DNA from: Catenibacterium mitsuoka_A
GTDB taxonomy: Bacteria; Bacillota_I; Bacilli_A; Erysipelotrichales; Coprobacillaceae
NCBI RefSeq assembly: GCF_964259225.1
Contig: NZ_CAXVKN010000012.1
Length of the DNA: 40,281 bases
Direction: 5' to 3' (one strand)
Position numbers and translations under genes: made by a program
Shown here: positions 18,394-25,961 of the stretch, piece by piece
How positions within the stretch are numbered: position 1 is the first letter of the stretch
How the letters are laid out: every line of letters starts with the position of its first letter
Notes under the pieces: generated by a model
The model's database searches: none
Told to the model about the DNA's origin: nothing
What the model saw: only the letters and a program-made list of their open reading frames with translations

Positions 18394-18582
18394 ATGGCAG
18401 AAAATAAAAAAGTTGTGATTACGCTTGTAAAAAGCCCTATTGGTGGTAAAGAAAACCAGAAGGCTACTCTTAAAGCGTTAGGATTAAACAAAATGCATGC
18501 TTCTGTTGAAAAGTATGAAACAGAAACAATCAAAGGCATGATCAACGCAGTAAGACACCTAGTAAAAGTTGAAGACAAGTAG
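18394..18582 (+). CDS. rpmD: 50S ribosomal protein L30
   Basis: L30, 62 residues, single alpha/beta fold. VVITLVKSPIGGKENQKATLKALGL and GMINAVRHLVKVE are typical. An in-frame ATG at 18373 overlaps the rpsE end; the ATG at 18394 is chosen because GGAGG lies about 10 nt before it and the protein then starts MAENKK. Confidence 0.96.
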   Translation: MAENKKVVITLVKSPIGGKENQKATLKALGLNKMHASVEKYETETIKGMINAVRHLVKVEDK

Positions 18583-18594
18583 GAGGTGTAAACA

Positions 18595-19035
18595 ATGAAA
18601 TTACATGAACTCAAATACAATGACGGCGCACGTCGTAACAGAAATCGTGTAGGTCGTGGTACAAGCTCTGGTAATGGTAAGACATCTGGTAGAGGTCAGA
18701 AAGGTCAGGGCGCTAGATCTGGTGGAGGTAAGAAACCAGGATTTGAAGGTGGACAGACTCCATTATTCATGCGCTTACCAAAGCGTGGCTTCACTAATCA
18801 TAATGCTAAGGAATATGCAATCATCAACGTTGAAGACTTAAACAAGTTCGAAAACGGTGCTGTTGTAGATTTAGAAGCAGTTATGGAAGCTAAGCTAGTT
18901 AAGAAAGCATTAGACGGTTTAAAAGTCTTAGGCAGAGGCGAATTAAATGTTGCTTTAACAGTAAAGGCTAGCAAATTCTCAAAATCAGCTGTAAAGGCAA
19001 TTGAAGCTGCAGGTGGAAAAACTGAGGTGATCTAA
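18595..19035 (+). CDS. rplO: 50S ribosomal protein L15
   Basis: L15, 146 residues, with the glycine-rich arm NRNRVGRGTSSGNGKTSGRG and KGQGARSGGGKKPGFEGGQTP, then the globular C-terminus ending GKTEVI. AGGAGGTG precedes the ATG. One base separates its stop from the secY ATG. Confidence 0.97.
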   Translation: MKLHELKYNDGARRNRNRVGRGTSSGNGKTSGRGQKGQGARSGGGKKPGFEGGQTPLFMRLPKRGFTNHNAKEYAIINVEDLNKFENGAVVDLEAVMEAKLVKKALDGLKVLGRGELNVALTVKASKFSKSAVKAIEAAGGKTEVI

Positions 19036-19036
19036 G

Positions 19037-20335
19037 ATGCTTAACTTTTTTAAAGAAGTATTTAAAAAAGGTGAATTGCGTCGTAAGGTCGTCTTTACAC
19101 TAGGTATACTATTCGTATTCCGTTTAGGAGCAGGCATTGTGATTCCTTATATTGATACAAGTGCAATCACAAGCGCCGCTACCTCTTCAGGAATCTTCGG
19201 AATTATGAATATGCTTGGTGGAGGAACATTGGAGAAATTCTCATTATTTTCTTTGGGGGTTTCTCCTTATATTACATCTTCTATTATTATTGAGTTATTA
19301 TCTATGGATCTTATCCCAACTTTAGCTCAGTGGAATAAAGAAGGTAATACAGGTAAAAAGAAAAAGGATAAAGTAACTCGTGTGTTAACGCTTGCATTAG
19401 CAATAATTCAAGGTGGGTCATTGACATATGCATTCGATAAGGGTTATAGTATTCTAGCGAGTAGTTCTATTTGGACATACGTCTATGTAGTTATAGTTAT
19501 GGCTGCAGGTTCTATGTTCACAATGTGGTTAGGTGATCAGATTACTATTAAAGGTGTAGGTAATGGTACTTCACTATTGATCTTCACTGGTATCGTCGCT
19601 AACCTTCCAAATAGTTTTATCTCGTCTTTTAAATCAATGGTTACATTCGGAAGTGCTTATAAGACTGCAACAAGCTTAGCTTGGTACATCTTATTTGTTA
19701 TCGTATATTTAGCCATTGTCGTGTTTGTTGTATTTGAAGAAGGAGCAATAAGAAAAATTCCTATTATCTATGCAACAAATACACAGACAGTCATGCATAC
19801 TAAAGAATCTACTAATCTTCCAATTAAGATTAATAGTTCTTCAGTTATTCCAGTTATCTTTGCTGCATCAGTTTTAGCAGCACCAAGAACAATCATCAGT
19901 TTCATGAAGTCTACTTCTACAACTCAGATGATTGACAATATCTTGAATTATCAGAAACCAATAGGATTCGTTCTCTATATCGTTATGATTATTCTATTCA
20001 CATACTTCTATTCTAATTTACAGATTGACGCTAAGAAAATCAGTGAAGACTTAAAGAAGAGTGGTGGCGCAATTCCTGGTGTTCGTACTGGTGATGATAC
20101 AAAGAAATATATTGGAACTGTCTTAAATCGTGTAACTGTGGTAGGATCTCTATTCCTAGCAATCATTGCATCTATTCCAATTATCGCTCCAGAAATCTGG
20201 AAGATGACATCAAATAATGCATTGTCTCTAGGGGGTACAGGATTGATTATCGTAACAGGAGTTGCGTTAGAAACTGTAAGAGCAATAAAAAGTATGTTGA
20301 CAAGAAGAGAATATCATGGTTATATAAGAAAGTAG
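19037..20335 (+). CDS. secY: Protein translocase channel subunit SecY
   Basis: SecY, 432 residues, the ten-helix pore of the Sec translocon. The plug/TM2a region (IMNMLGGGTLEKFSLFSLGVSPYITSSI at about 54-81) and the long cytoplasmic loops with basic residues (TGKKKKDKVTR) are evident. The late loop around GVRTGDDTKKYIG carries the usual SecA/ribosome contact region. Translation is coupled to rplO through GAGGTGA at 19025-19031. It exports the pilus proteins encoded upstream as well as other Sec substrates. Confidence 0.97.
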   Translation: MLNFFKEVFKKGELRRKVVFTLGILFVFRLGAGIVIPYIDTSAITSAATSSGIFGIMNMLGGGTLEKFSLFSLGVSPYITSSIIIELLSMDLIPTLAQWNKEGNTGKKKKDKVTRVLTLALAIIQGGSLTYAFDKGYSILASSSIWTYVYVVIVMAAGSMFTMWLGDQITIKGVGNGTSLLIFTGIVANLPNSFISSFKSMVTFGSAYKTATSLAWYILFVIVYLAIVVFVVFEEGAIRKIPIIYATNTQTVMHTKESTNLPIKINSSSVIPVIFAASVLAAPRTIISFMKSTSTTQMIDNILNYQKPIGFVLYIVMIILFTYFYSNLQIDAKKISEDLKKSGGAIPGVRTGDDTKKYIGTVLNRVTVVGSLFLAIIASIPIIAPEIWKMTSNNALSLGGTGLIIVTGVALETVRAIKSMLTRREYHGYIRK

Positions 20336-20357
20336 CAATTAGAAGGAGGAATAGAAT

Positions 20358-21011
20358 TTGAATATTATTCTTATGGGCCCTCCTGGGGCAGGCAAAGGAA
20401 CTCAGGCTAAAAAATTAGTGGAGGAGTACGGCTTGTACCAGATCTCAACTGGTGACCTTTTTAGAAAAGCTTTAAAGGAAAAAACAAAGTTCGGGGTAAT
20501 TGCTAGTTATTTTATTCAATTTGGGCATCTTGTTCCAGATGAATATACAGTTGAAATGGTAAGGGAATTCTTAAAGGAAAATATTGATTCTTTTAAGAAC
20601 GGTTTTATTCTTGATGGTTTCCCAAGAACTATCATTCAGGCTAGAGAACTAGAAAGTATCGCGAAAGAATTTGGCTTTGATATTGATGCTGTCATCAATA
20701 TTGATGTGCCATCTGAAAAGTTAATCAAGAGACTTTCAGGTCGTAGAACTTGTAAGGATTGTGGAACCACTTATCATGTCGTTTTCAATCCACCAAAAAC
20801 TGAAGGCGTATGCGACAAGTGTGGTGGAGAACTCTATCAGCGTCCTGATGAGAGCGAAGAAGCTGTACAGGTTAGACTTGATACTTATGAAAAGCAGACT
20901 AGACCACTTATTGACTATTATACAATGAAGGGCGAATTAACTAACGTTAATGGCGACCAGTCTATGGATGCTGTTTATGCAGATATCAAGAAAAATCTGG
21001 AGGCCAAATAA
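20358..21011 (+). CDS. adk: Adenylate kinase (zinc-lid type), TTG start
   Basis: Adenylate kinase, 217 residues: ATP + AMP to 2 ADP. P-loop GPPGAGKGT at 7-15; LDGFPRT at 85-91 binds AMP. The lid carries the zinc set C132-x2-C135 and C152-x2-C155. The start codon is TTG: GGAGG (20345-20349) is 8 nt before it, and the next in-frame ATG would remove residues just before the P-loop. Its stop overlaps the map ATG (TAATG). Confidence 0.97.
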   Translation: MNIILMGPPGAGKGTQAKKLVEEYGLYQISTGDLFRKALKEKTKFGVIASYFIQFGHLVPDEYTVEMVREFLKENIDSFKNGFILDGFPRTIIQARELESIAKEFGFDIDAVINIDVPSEKLIKRLSGRRTCKDCGTTYHVVFNPPKTEGVCDKCGGELYQRPDESEEAVQVRLDTYEKQTRPLIDYYTMKGELTNVNGDQSMDAVYADIKKNLEAK

Positions 21012-21793
21012 TGATTACAATCAAGGATGAACGTGAAATTGACCTAATGAGACATGCTGGTCATGTTGTAGGTTTAGTTCATCAGGAACTCGCTAGATGG
21101 CTTAAACCGGGTTTAACAACAGAACAGGTATCTGATTTCTGTGAAAAGATTATAAGAAAGAATGGTTGTACACCATCTTTCTTAAATCTTTATAATTTTC
21201 CTGGTGCTGTTTGCACGTCTGTAAATGATGTTGTCGTTCATGGCATTCCTAATGGTTATGTACTTAAAGATGGAGATATTATCTCTGTAGATGTAGGTGC
21301 ATGCTGGAAAGGATATCATGGGGACTCTGCGTGGACATTTGCGATTGGCAATGTGTCTCCACAGGCTAAACATCTTATGGAAGTATGTGAACAGTCGCTT
21401 TATGCTGGTTTAGAACAAGTTAAACCAGGTAACAGAGTTTCTGATATTTCACATGCTGTTCAGACTTACCTTGAAAGTCATGGCTGCTCAACGCCTAGAG
21501 ACTATACAGGACATGGCATTGGCACAGAGGTTCATGAAGATCCTAGCATTCCTAACTGGGGTGAACCAGGCAGAGGACCAAAATTAAGAAAAGGTATGTG
21601 TATTGCAGTTGAACCTATGGCGCACTTAGGCAAAGCCGAGGTTAAAGTAATGAATGATAATTGGACAGTAAAGACTGCAGACCATTCATTAGCTGCACAT
21701 TACGAACATACTGTAGCTATCACTGAAGATGGCTATGAAATCATGACAAAGGTACATAAGGAGTTGATCGATTTTGGCAAAGAAGAAAGATGA
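21011..21793 (+). CDS. map: Methionine aminopeptidase type I
   Basis: MetAP, 260 residues, removes initiator Met from nascent proteins. Metal ligands lie in the conserved blocks VDVGACWKGYHGD, GHGIGTEVHEDP, VEPMA and EHTVAI, with the substrate histidine in VVHGIPN. GGAGG inside the adk end gives coupled translation. The C-terminus overlaps infA by 20 nt. Length is about 10 residues above the Bacillus norm because of a slightly longer tail. Confidence 0.96.
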   Translation: MITIKDEREIDLMRHAGHVVGLVHQELARWLKPGLTTEQVSDFCEKIIRKNGCTPSFLNLYNFPGAVCTSVNDVVVHGIPNGYVLKDGDIISVDVGACWKGYHGDSAWTFAIGNVSPQAKHLMEVCEQSLYAGLEQVKPGNRVSDISHAVQTYLESHGCSTPRDYTGHGIGTEVHEDPSIPNWGEPGRGPKLRKGMCIAVEPMAHLGKAEVKVMNDNWTVKTADHSLAAHYEHTVAITEDGYEIMTKVHKELIDFGKEER

Positions 21794-21998
21794 CGTAATT
21801 GAAGTCCAGGCAACGGTCGTAGAAACATTACCAAACGCAATGTTTAAAGTCCAGCTGGATAATGGAGTAGTTATTTTAGCTCACGTTTCTGGTAAAATCC
21901 GTATGAATTACATTCGCATTTTACCAGGGGACAAAGTAACAGTAGAAATTTCTCCATATGATTTAACACGTGGGCGAATCACATTTAGACACAAATAG
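21774..21998 (+). CDS. infA: Translation initiation factor IF-1, TTG start
   Basis: IF-1, 74 residues, an OB-fold factor binding the 30S A site. It reads AKKKDDVIEVQATVVETLPN, then GKIRMNYIRILPGDKVTVE and the C-terminal DLTRGRITFRHK. The only start giving a full OB fold is TTG at 21774, with AAGGAG about 10 nt upstream, inside map. With adk this makes two TTG starts in the same operon segment. Confidence 0.95.
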   Translation: MAKKKDDVIEVQATVVETLPNAMFKVQLDNGVVILAHVSGKIRMNYIRILPGDKVTVEISPYDLTRGRITFRHK

Positions 21999-22024
21999 AT
22001 CTTCCCAAAGGAGGCAGACACAAG

Positions 22025-22138
22025 ATGAAAGTAAGACCATCTGTAAAACCAATCTGCGACAAGTGCAGAGTAATCAAGCGTAAGGGTAGAGTAATGGTAA
22101 TCTGTGAAAACCCAAAGCATAAACAGAGACAAGGTTAA
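22025..22138 (+). CDS. rpmJ: 50S ribosomal protein L36 (zinc-binding form)
   Basis: L36, 37 residues: starts MKVRPSVKPICDKC and ends KHKQRQG. The zinc ligands C11, C14, C27 and H32 are all present (C+ form). AAAGGAGG is 9-10 nt upstream. It lies between infA and rpsM as in other Firmicutes. Confidence 0.97.
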   Translation: MKVRPSVKPICDKCRVIKRKGRVMVICENPKHKQRQG

Positions 22139-22163
22139 TTATTTTTAGGAGGAACAATAGACA

Positions 22164-22529
22164 ATGGCTCGTATAGCTGGTATTGATATCCCACGCGATA
22201 AGCGTGTGGTAGTTTCTTTAACTTATATCTATGGTATTGGTCCAACAACAGCTAAGAAAATCTTAGCAGCTGCTGGCGTTTCTGAAGATGTTAGAGTAAA
22301 GGATCTTACAGAAGAAGAAGAAACAAAAATTCGTAAAGAAGTTGAACATATTAAAACTGAAGGTGACCTTCGTAGAGAAACTCAGTTAAACATTAAGAGA
22401 TTAATGGAAATTGGTTGCTACAGAGGGCTTCGCCATCGTAAAGGACTTCCAGTACGTGGACAGAGAACTAAGACTAACGCTAGAACGCGTAAAGGTAAAG
22501 CTACTCCAATTGCTGGAAAGAAGAAGTAG
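22164..22529 (+). CDS. rpsM: 30S ribosomal protein S13
   Basis: S13, 121 residues, contacting the P-site tRNA and 50S. It has MARIAGIDIPRDKRVVVSLTYIYGIG at the start, the RRETQLNIKRLMEIGCYRG helix region and the basic tail RGQRTKTNARTRKGK. AGGAGG precedes the ATG. Confidence 0.98.
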   Translation: MARIAGIDIPRDKRVVVSLTYIYGIGPTTAKKILAAAGVSEDVRVKDLTEEEETKIRKEVEHIKTEGDLRRETQLNIKRLMEIGCYRGLRHRKGLPVRGQRTKTNARTRKGKATPIAGKKK

Positions 22530-22544
22530 TAGGAGGCAGAACAA

Positions 22545-22934
22545 ATGGCAAAACAAGTTGTACGTGGTAAAAAACGTGTAAAGAAGAATATAGCAAAAGG
22601 TATTGCTCATGTTCATTCAACATTCAACAATACAATCGTAACAGTTGCTGATGAACACGGTAACGTTATTAGCTGGTCAAGCGCTGGTGCTCTTGGATTC
22701 AAAGGTTCAAGAAAATCTACTCCATATGCTGCTCAGATGGCTGCTGAAGCTGCTGCAAAGGCATCTATGGATCATGGTATGAAATCTGTTGAAGTATGTG
22801 TAAAAGGTCCTGGTCCAGGACGTGAAGCTGCTGTTAGAGCTCTTTCAGCTGCTGGTTTAGAAGTAACTGCAATCACTGACGTTACTCCAATCCCACATAA
22901 CGGATGTCGTCCACCAAAACGTCCTCGTGGATAA
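22545..22934 (+). CDS. rpsK: 30S ribosomal protein S11
   Basis: S11, 129 residues, on the 30S platform. It has GIAHVHSTFNNTIVTV, GFKGSRKSTPYAAQ, VKGPGPGREAAVR and the C-terminal THIPHNGCRPPKRPR-type end (here TPIPHNGCRPPKRPRG). AGGAGG precedes. rpsD is not present here, as usual in Firmicutes, so rpoA follows. Confidence 0.98.
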   Translation: MAKQVVRGKKRVKKNIAKGIAHVHSTFNNTIVTVADEHGNVISWSSAGALGFKGSRKSTPYAAQMAAEAAAKASMDHGMKSVEVCVKGPGPGREAAVRALSAAGLEVTAITDVTPIPHNGCRPPKRPRG

Positions 22935-22987
22935 TTTGATTTATATTACATTTATATAAAATAAATATCTCAAAGAGGAGGGAAACA

Positions 22988-23932
22988 ATGCAAAAGTTTG
23001 AAAAAGCAAATTTCACTGTTGATACATACAATGAAGATGAAAATTATGGTAAGTTTATCATCGAACCTTTAGAAAGAGGTTTTGGTACTACTTTAGGTAA
23101 CTCTTTAAGAAGAGTATTATTATCATCTATGCCAGGTGCTGCAGTATTTGCAGTAAAAATCAATGGCGCTATTCATGAATTCTCAGCAGTTGATGGTGTT
23201 TTAGAAGATGTTACAGCTATCATCTTAAATATTAAGAAATTAGTATTTGAATTAGATTCTGATGAAGATGTAACAATGGTTATTGATGTAACTGGTCCAG
23301 CTACTGTAACTGGTGCAGACATTCAATGTCCTTCTGAAGTTAAGATGATTTCTAATGATTTAGTAATTGCTCATGTTGCTGAAGGTCAGCATTTCTATAT
23401 GGAAATGTATGCTCATAAAGATAGAGGTTACATGAGTGCAGATCAGAATAAGAAGTTCGTTAACAGTGTTGACGTAATTCCTACTGATTCTATCTTCTCT
23501 CCTGTTGTTAATGTAGCATACTTAGTTGAACCAACTCGTGTTGGTCAGTCAGCAAAGTATGATCAGTTAACTATGGAGATTACAACTGATGGTTCAATTA
23601 AACCTCATGAAGTTCTTGCAATTGCTGCAAAAGTATTAGTTGAACATTTAAATATGTTCGTTGAATTAACTGATCAGGCAATGAATATGGACGTTATGAG
23701 TGAAGTACAGCAAGATACAGGTAACAAGGTTCTTGATATGACTATTGAAGAACTTGACCTTTCTGTACGTTCATACAACTGCTTAAAGAGAGCAGGAATT
23801 CAGACTGTTCAAGAATTAGCTTCTAAGACTGAAGACGATATGATTAAGGTTCGTAACCTTGGTAAGAAGTCTTTAAAAGAAGTTAAAGAAAAATTAAATG
23901 AATTAGGTCTTGGTTTTAAACCAATGGACTAA
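22988..23932 (+). CDS. rpoA: DNA-directed RNA polymerase subunit alpha
   Basis: RNA polymerase alpha, 314 residues. The N-terminal dimerisation domain (about 1-230) includes EPLERGFGTTLGNSLRRVLLSS. The C-terminal domain (about 250-314) has the helix-hairpin-helix SVRSYNCLKRAGIQTVQELASK and the NLGKKSLKEVKEKL segment that contacts UP elements and activators. AGAGGAGG precedes it; a 53-nt AT-rich gap separates it from rpsK. Confidence 0.98.
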   Translation: MQKFEKANFTVDTYNEDENYGKFIIEPLERGFGTTLGNSLRRVLLSSMPGAAVFAVKINGAIHEFSAVDGVLEDVTAIILNIKKLVFELDSDEDVTMVIDVTGPATVTGADIQCPSEVKMISNDLVIAHVAEGQHFYMEMYAHKDRGYMSADQNKKFVNSVDVIPTDSIFSPVVNVAYLVEPTRVGQSAKYDQLTMEITTDGSIKPHEVLAIAAKVLVEHLNMFVELTDQAMNMDVMSEVQQDTGNKVLDMTIEELDLSVRSYNCLKRAGIQTVQELASKTEDDMIKVRNLGKKSLKEVKEKLNELGLGFKPMD

Positions 23933-23953
23933 GTTTGTGGAAGGAGTACACTA

Positions 23954-24316
23954 ATGGCAAACAATAGAAAATTAGGCCGTGTATCTAGTCATAGAAAAGC
24001 TATGTTACGTAACTTAGCTACTGATGTCATCATGCATGGTAAGATTGAAACAACTGCTACTCGTGCTAAAGAAGTACGTAAAGTCGTTGATAAATTAATC
24101 ACTCTTGGTATTAGAGGAGATCTTCATGCTAGAAGACAGGCTGCTGCTATTCTTCAGAATGTAGTAGATCCAGCAACTGGAAAGACAGCTGTACAGGTTC
24201 TATTTGATGATGTTGCACCTAAGTTCAAAGGTAAGAACGGTGGTTATACTAGAGTTATCAAAACTTATAACCGTAAAGGTGACAATGCCCCAATGGCAAT
24301 CATCGGATTATTCTAA
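23954..24316 (+). CDS. rplQ: 50S ribosomal protein L17
   Basis: L17, 120 residues, last gene of the superoperon. It has LGRVSSHRKAMLRNLATDVI near the start and GGYTRVIKTYNRKGDNAPMAIIGLF at the end. GGAAGGAG precedes. A strong terminator follows 8 nt after the stop. Confidence 0.98.
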   Translation: MANNRKLGRVSSHRKAMLRNLATDVIMHGKIETTATRAKEVRKVVDKLITLGIRGDLHARRQAAAILQNVVDPATGKTAVQVLFDDVAPKFKGKNGGYTRVIKTYNRKGDNAPMAIIGLF

Positions 24317-24324
24317 TCACAAAG

Positions 24325-24350
24325 CCCCTATGATTTCATAGGGGTTTTTA
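24325..24350 (+). terminator. Terminator of the S10-spc-alpha superoperon
   Basis: Stem CCCCTATGA (24325-24333) / TCATAGGGG (24336-24344) followed by a T-run. It is the first strong intrinsic terminator after the S10 promoter, about 14.6 kb away. Confidence 0.93.
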
Positions 24351-24361
24351 TTTTCCTCTAT

Positions 24362-24468
24362 TTTGTAAATGGTATTTACAAATTCATAAAATGTAAGTGC
24401 TTCTCTTTGTCAACTCGGTTTAAAGTGGTTTTTAAATCATTGTTTATGAGTAAATATAAGACTATGAT
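24362..24468 (+). promoter_or_regulatory. Palindrome and promoter upstream of the small paralogue pair
   Basis: Perfect inverted repeat TTTGTAAAT-GGT-ATTTACAAA (24362-24382), then a candidate promoter TTGTTT (24440-24445), 17 nt, TATGAT (24463-24468). The -10 is identical to that of the third paralogue. The palindrome, about 60 nt upstream of the -35, suits an activator or distal operator. Confidence 0.5.
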
Positions 24469-24499
24469 GAACTCGTAAAGAAAAGAGGAGGAAGCAATT

Positions 24500-24850
24500 A
24501 TGAATATAGATATTAAAAAGATTTTAGATCAGGCAAAGGAATCATATGATCGTTATTTCAAGGATGCACCAAAATTACCAGAAAACCATGGACAGGATGT
24601 AGTCTTTGATAAAGAAAAGATGAAGGAAATCATCAATGAAAAAGTGAATCAGCTTGAAGGACATGTTAATAACTTAAATACACTTAAGAAAGAACTTGAA
24701 GGTGAATCTGCAATGGTTCTTAATAACACATTCCCTAAAGATAAAGAAGAATATACTAAGACAACTGTGAACCAGATGCTTAAAGATTATGAAGAAGAAA
24801 GAAAAAGAATTGATGATTTAGAAAAGAAGCTTGATGAAATCAAGAAATAA
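24500..24850 (+). CDS. Unknown small charged helical protein, paralogue 1 (RYFKD family)
   Basis: 116 residues; no family recognised. There is no signal peptide, membrane segment or cysteine. It is highly charged and almost wholly helix-favouring, with a likely coiled coil in the last 40 residues (MLKDYEEERKRIDDLEKKL). Residues 12-20 read AKESYDRYF, followed by KDAP and PENHGQDVV; a central block reads QLEGHVNNLNTLKKELE. It matches its downstream neighbour at roughly 60% of positions by eye, so the two arose by tandem duplication. AGAGGAGG precedes the ATG. It is co-transcribed with paralogue 2, their stop/start being 14 nt apart. A soluble cytoplasmic protein that oligomerises through its C-terminal helix is plausible; no function is claimed. 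Confidence 0.85.
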   Translation: MNIDIKKILDQAKESYDRYFKDAPKLPENHGQDVVFDKEKMKEIINEKVNQLEGHVNNLNTLKKELEGESAMVLNNTFPKDKEEYTKTTVNQMLKDYEEERKRIDDLEKKLDEIKK

Positions 24851-24864
24851 TGGAGGAAATAATT

Positions 24865-25209
24865 ATGAATACTAACAAAATTATTGAAAAAGCAAAAGAA
24901 TCTTATGATCGTTACTTTAAAGATGCACCAGTTTTTCCAGAAAATCATGAACAAGATGTAGTTTGTAATACAGAAGAAATCGAAAAAATCATTGAAAAAA
25001 AGAAAGCTCAGCTAGATGGTCATGTAGAAAACCTCAATGCATTAAAGAAAGAAATCGAAGTTACAGCAACTGATAAATTAAATAAGACATTTACAGAAGA
25101 TGCTGCTGAATATGCAAAGAAAGCTGTTAATCAGATGTTAGCTGATTATGAAGAAGAAAATAACAGAATTGCAGATTTAAAGAAAAAATTAGCTGCACTT
25201 AAGAAATAA
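24865..25209 (+). CDS. Unknown small charged helical protein, paralogue 2 (RYFKD family)
   Basis: 114 residues from the ATG at 24865. GGAGG at 24852-24856 is 8 nt before it; an in-frame ATG at 24850 overlapping the upstream stop lacks a site and would add MEEII. Same architecture as paralogue 1: KAKESYDRYFKDAP at about 9-22, PENHEQDVV, QLDGHVENLNALKKE and the C-terminal helix MLADYEEENNRIADLKKKL. Differences cluster in linker regions and charged positions, so both copies look selected rather than decaying. One cysteine at position 34. A strong terminator begins at its stop codon. Confidence 0.85.
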   Translation: MNTNKIIEKAKESYDRYFKDAPVFPENHEQDVVCNTEEIEKIIEKKKAQLDGHVENLNALKKEIEVTATDKLNKTFTEDAAEYAKKAVNQMLADYEEENNRIADLKKKLAALKK

Positions 25210-25237
25210 TACCAGATGAATTCTGGTATTTTTTTTA
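25208..25237 (+). terminator. Terminator after paralogue pair
   Basis: Stem ATACCAGA (25209-25216) / TCTGGTAT (25222-25229), loop TGAAT, then a run of eight Ts. It overlaps the stop codon of paralogue 2 by one or two bases. Confidence 0.9.
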
Positions 25238-25264
25238 CGAAAAATTCATTCACACAATTTCACA

Positions 25265-25342
25265 TTGTAAGGGAATACATTTGTATACGTTGTTTACAAT
25301 TAAAAAAATACTGTTGTCATCGTGTAAATTCTTGATTATGAT
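25265..25342 (+). promoter_or_regulatory. Upstream elements and promoter of paralogue 3
   Basis: Promoter TTGTCA (25314-25319), 17 nt, TATGAT (25337-25342). Upstream, TTGTAA (25265-25270), TTGTATAC (25281-25288) and TTTACAA (25293-25299) recall the half sites of the palindrome before paralogue 1. Shared control of the two units is inferred. Confidence 0.6.
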
Positions 25343-25375
25343 ACAACTGTAATCGGAAAGGAGGGAGCCAATAGT

Positions 25376-25900
25376 ATGAAATCAAACATAAAAAGCCTTC
25401 AGCAAGCTTCTTATACAAATTCCACTGACCCTCGACAAGTCAGCAAAAAGCGTCCAAAACCTTCAGTAAATCAAACTCCCGCTTCCGATCACTATAATAT
25501 ATCTTTGCATATATTATCCACTCAGTTGAAGTGTGATGACAAAGATGAGCTTTATAAGAAGGCTATTAGTAGAGCAAAAGATTCATTCAATCGTTATTTT
25601 AATGATCAGAAACATTTAAAAGACATTGATAAGAATAACGATATACTTATAAATGTAGAAGAACTAGAGAAAACATATGATAAAAAGAAGAATCAATTAA
25701 TGGGTCATATGGAAAATCTAGAAGCAATAAAAAAAGAACTAAATGAACGTGCTAAAAACAGCATAGGACATTATTTCTCAAAAGAGAAAAATCAATACTA
25801 TATGGATGAAGTCGATCATCTTTATTCTAGCTATCAAGAAGAACAAAGACGACTGAAAAAATTTAAACAAAAGATAGAAGACTTAAAGAAAACAGCCTAA
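25376..25900 (+). CDS. Unknown charged helical protein, paralogue 3 with N-terminal extension (RYFKD family)
   Basis: 174 residues; same core as paralogues 1 and 2 from about residue 61 (KKAISRAKDSFNRYFND), then KKKNQLMGHMENLEAIKKEL and the C-terminal YQEEQRRLKKFKQKIEDLKK helix. Unlike the others it carries about 60 extra N-terminal residues rich in Ser/Thr/Pro/Lys (PRQVSKKRPKPSVNQTP), likely disordered, which could serve as a binding or localisation segment. No signal peptide or membrane helix. AAAGGAGGGAG precedes the ATG. It has its own promoter of the same type. Its last codons form the 5' arm of a terminator. More divergent than the pair; function unknown. Confidence 0.82.
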   Translation: MKSNIKSLQQASYTNSTDPRQVSKKRPKPSVNQTPASDHYNISLHILSTQLKCDDKDELYKKAISRAKDSFNRYFNDQKHLKDIDKNNDILINVEELEKTYDKKKNQLMGHMENLEAIKKELNERAKNSIGHYFSKEKNQYYMDEVDHLYSSYQEEQRRLKKFKQKIEDLKKTA

Positions 25901-25914
25901 AAGCTGTTTTCTTT
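25885..25914 (+). terminator. Terminator overlapping the end of paralogue 3
   Basis: Perfect 12-bp stem AAAGAAAACAGC (25885-25896) / GCTGTTTTCTTT (25903-25914). The 5' arm is coding sequence and the loop holds the stop codon. The 3' arm supplies the T-rich end; no further T-run follows. An A-rich 5' arm of this kind could act in both directions. Confidence 0.7.
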
Positions 25915-25941
25915 GCGTTTTAGACCTCTTTTCACTATAAT
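25913..25941 (+). promoter_or_regulatory. Promoter of the RpiR-family regulator
   Basis: TTGCGT (25913-25918), 17 nt, perfect TATAAT (25936-25941). The -35 abuts the terminator 3' arm. Initiation near 25948 would leave a leader of only about 14 nt before the ATG at 25962. Confidence 0.75.
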
Positions 25942-25961
25942 GGGCGATAGAGGTGAAAACT

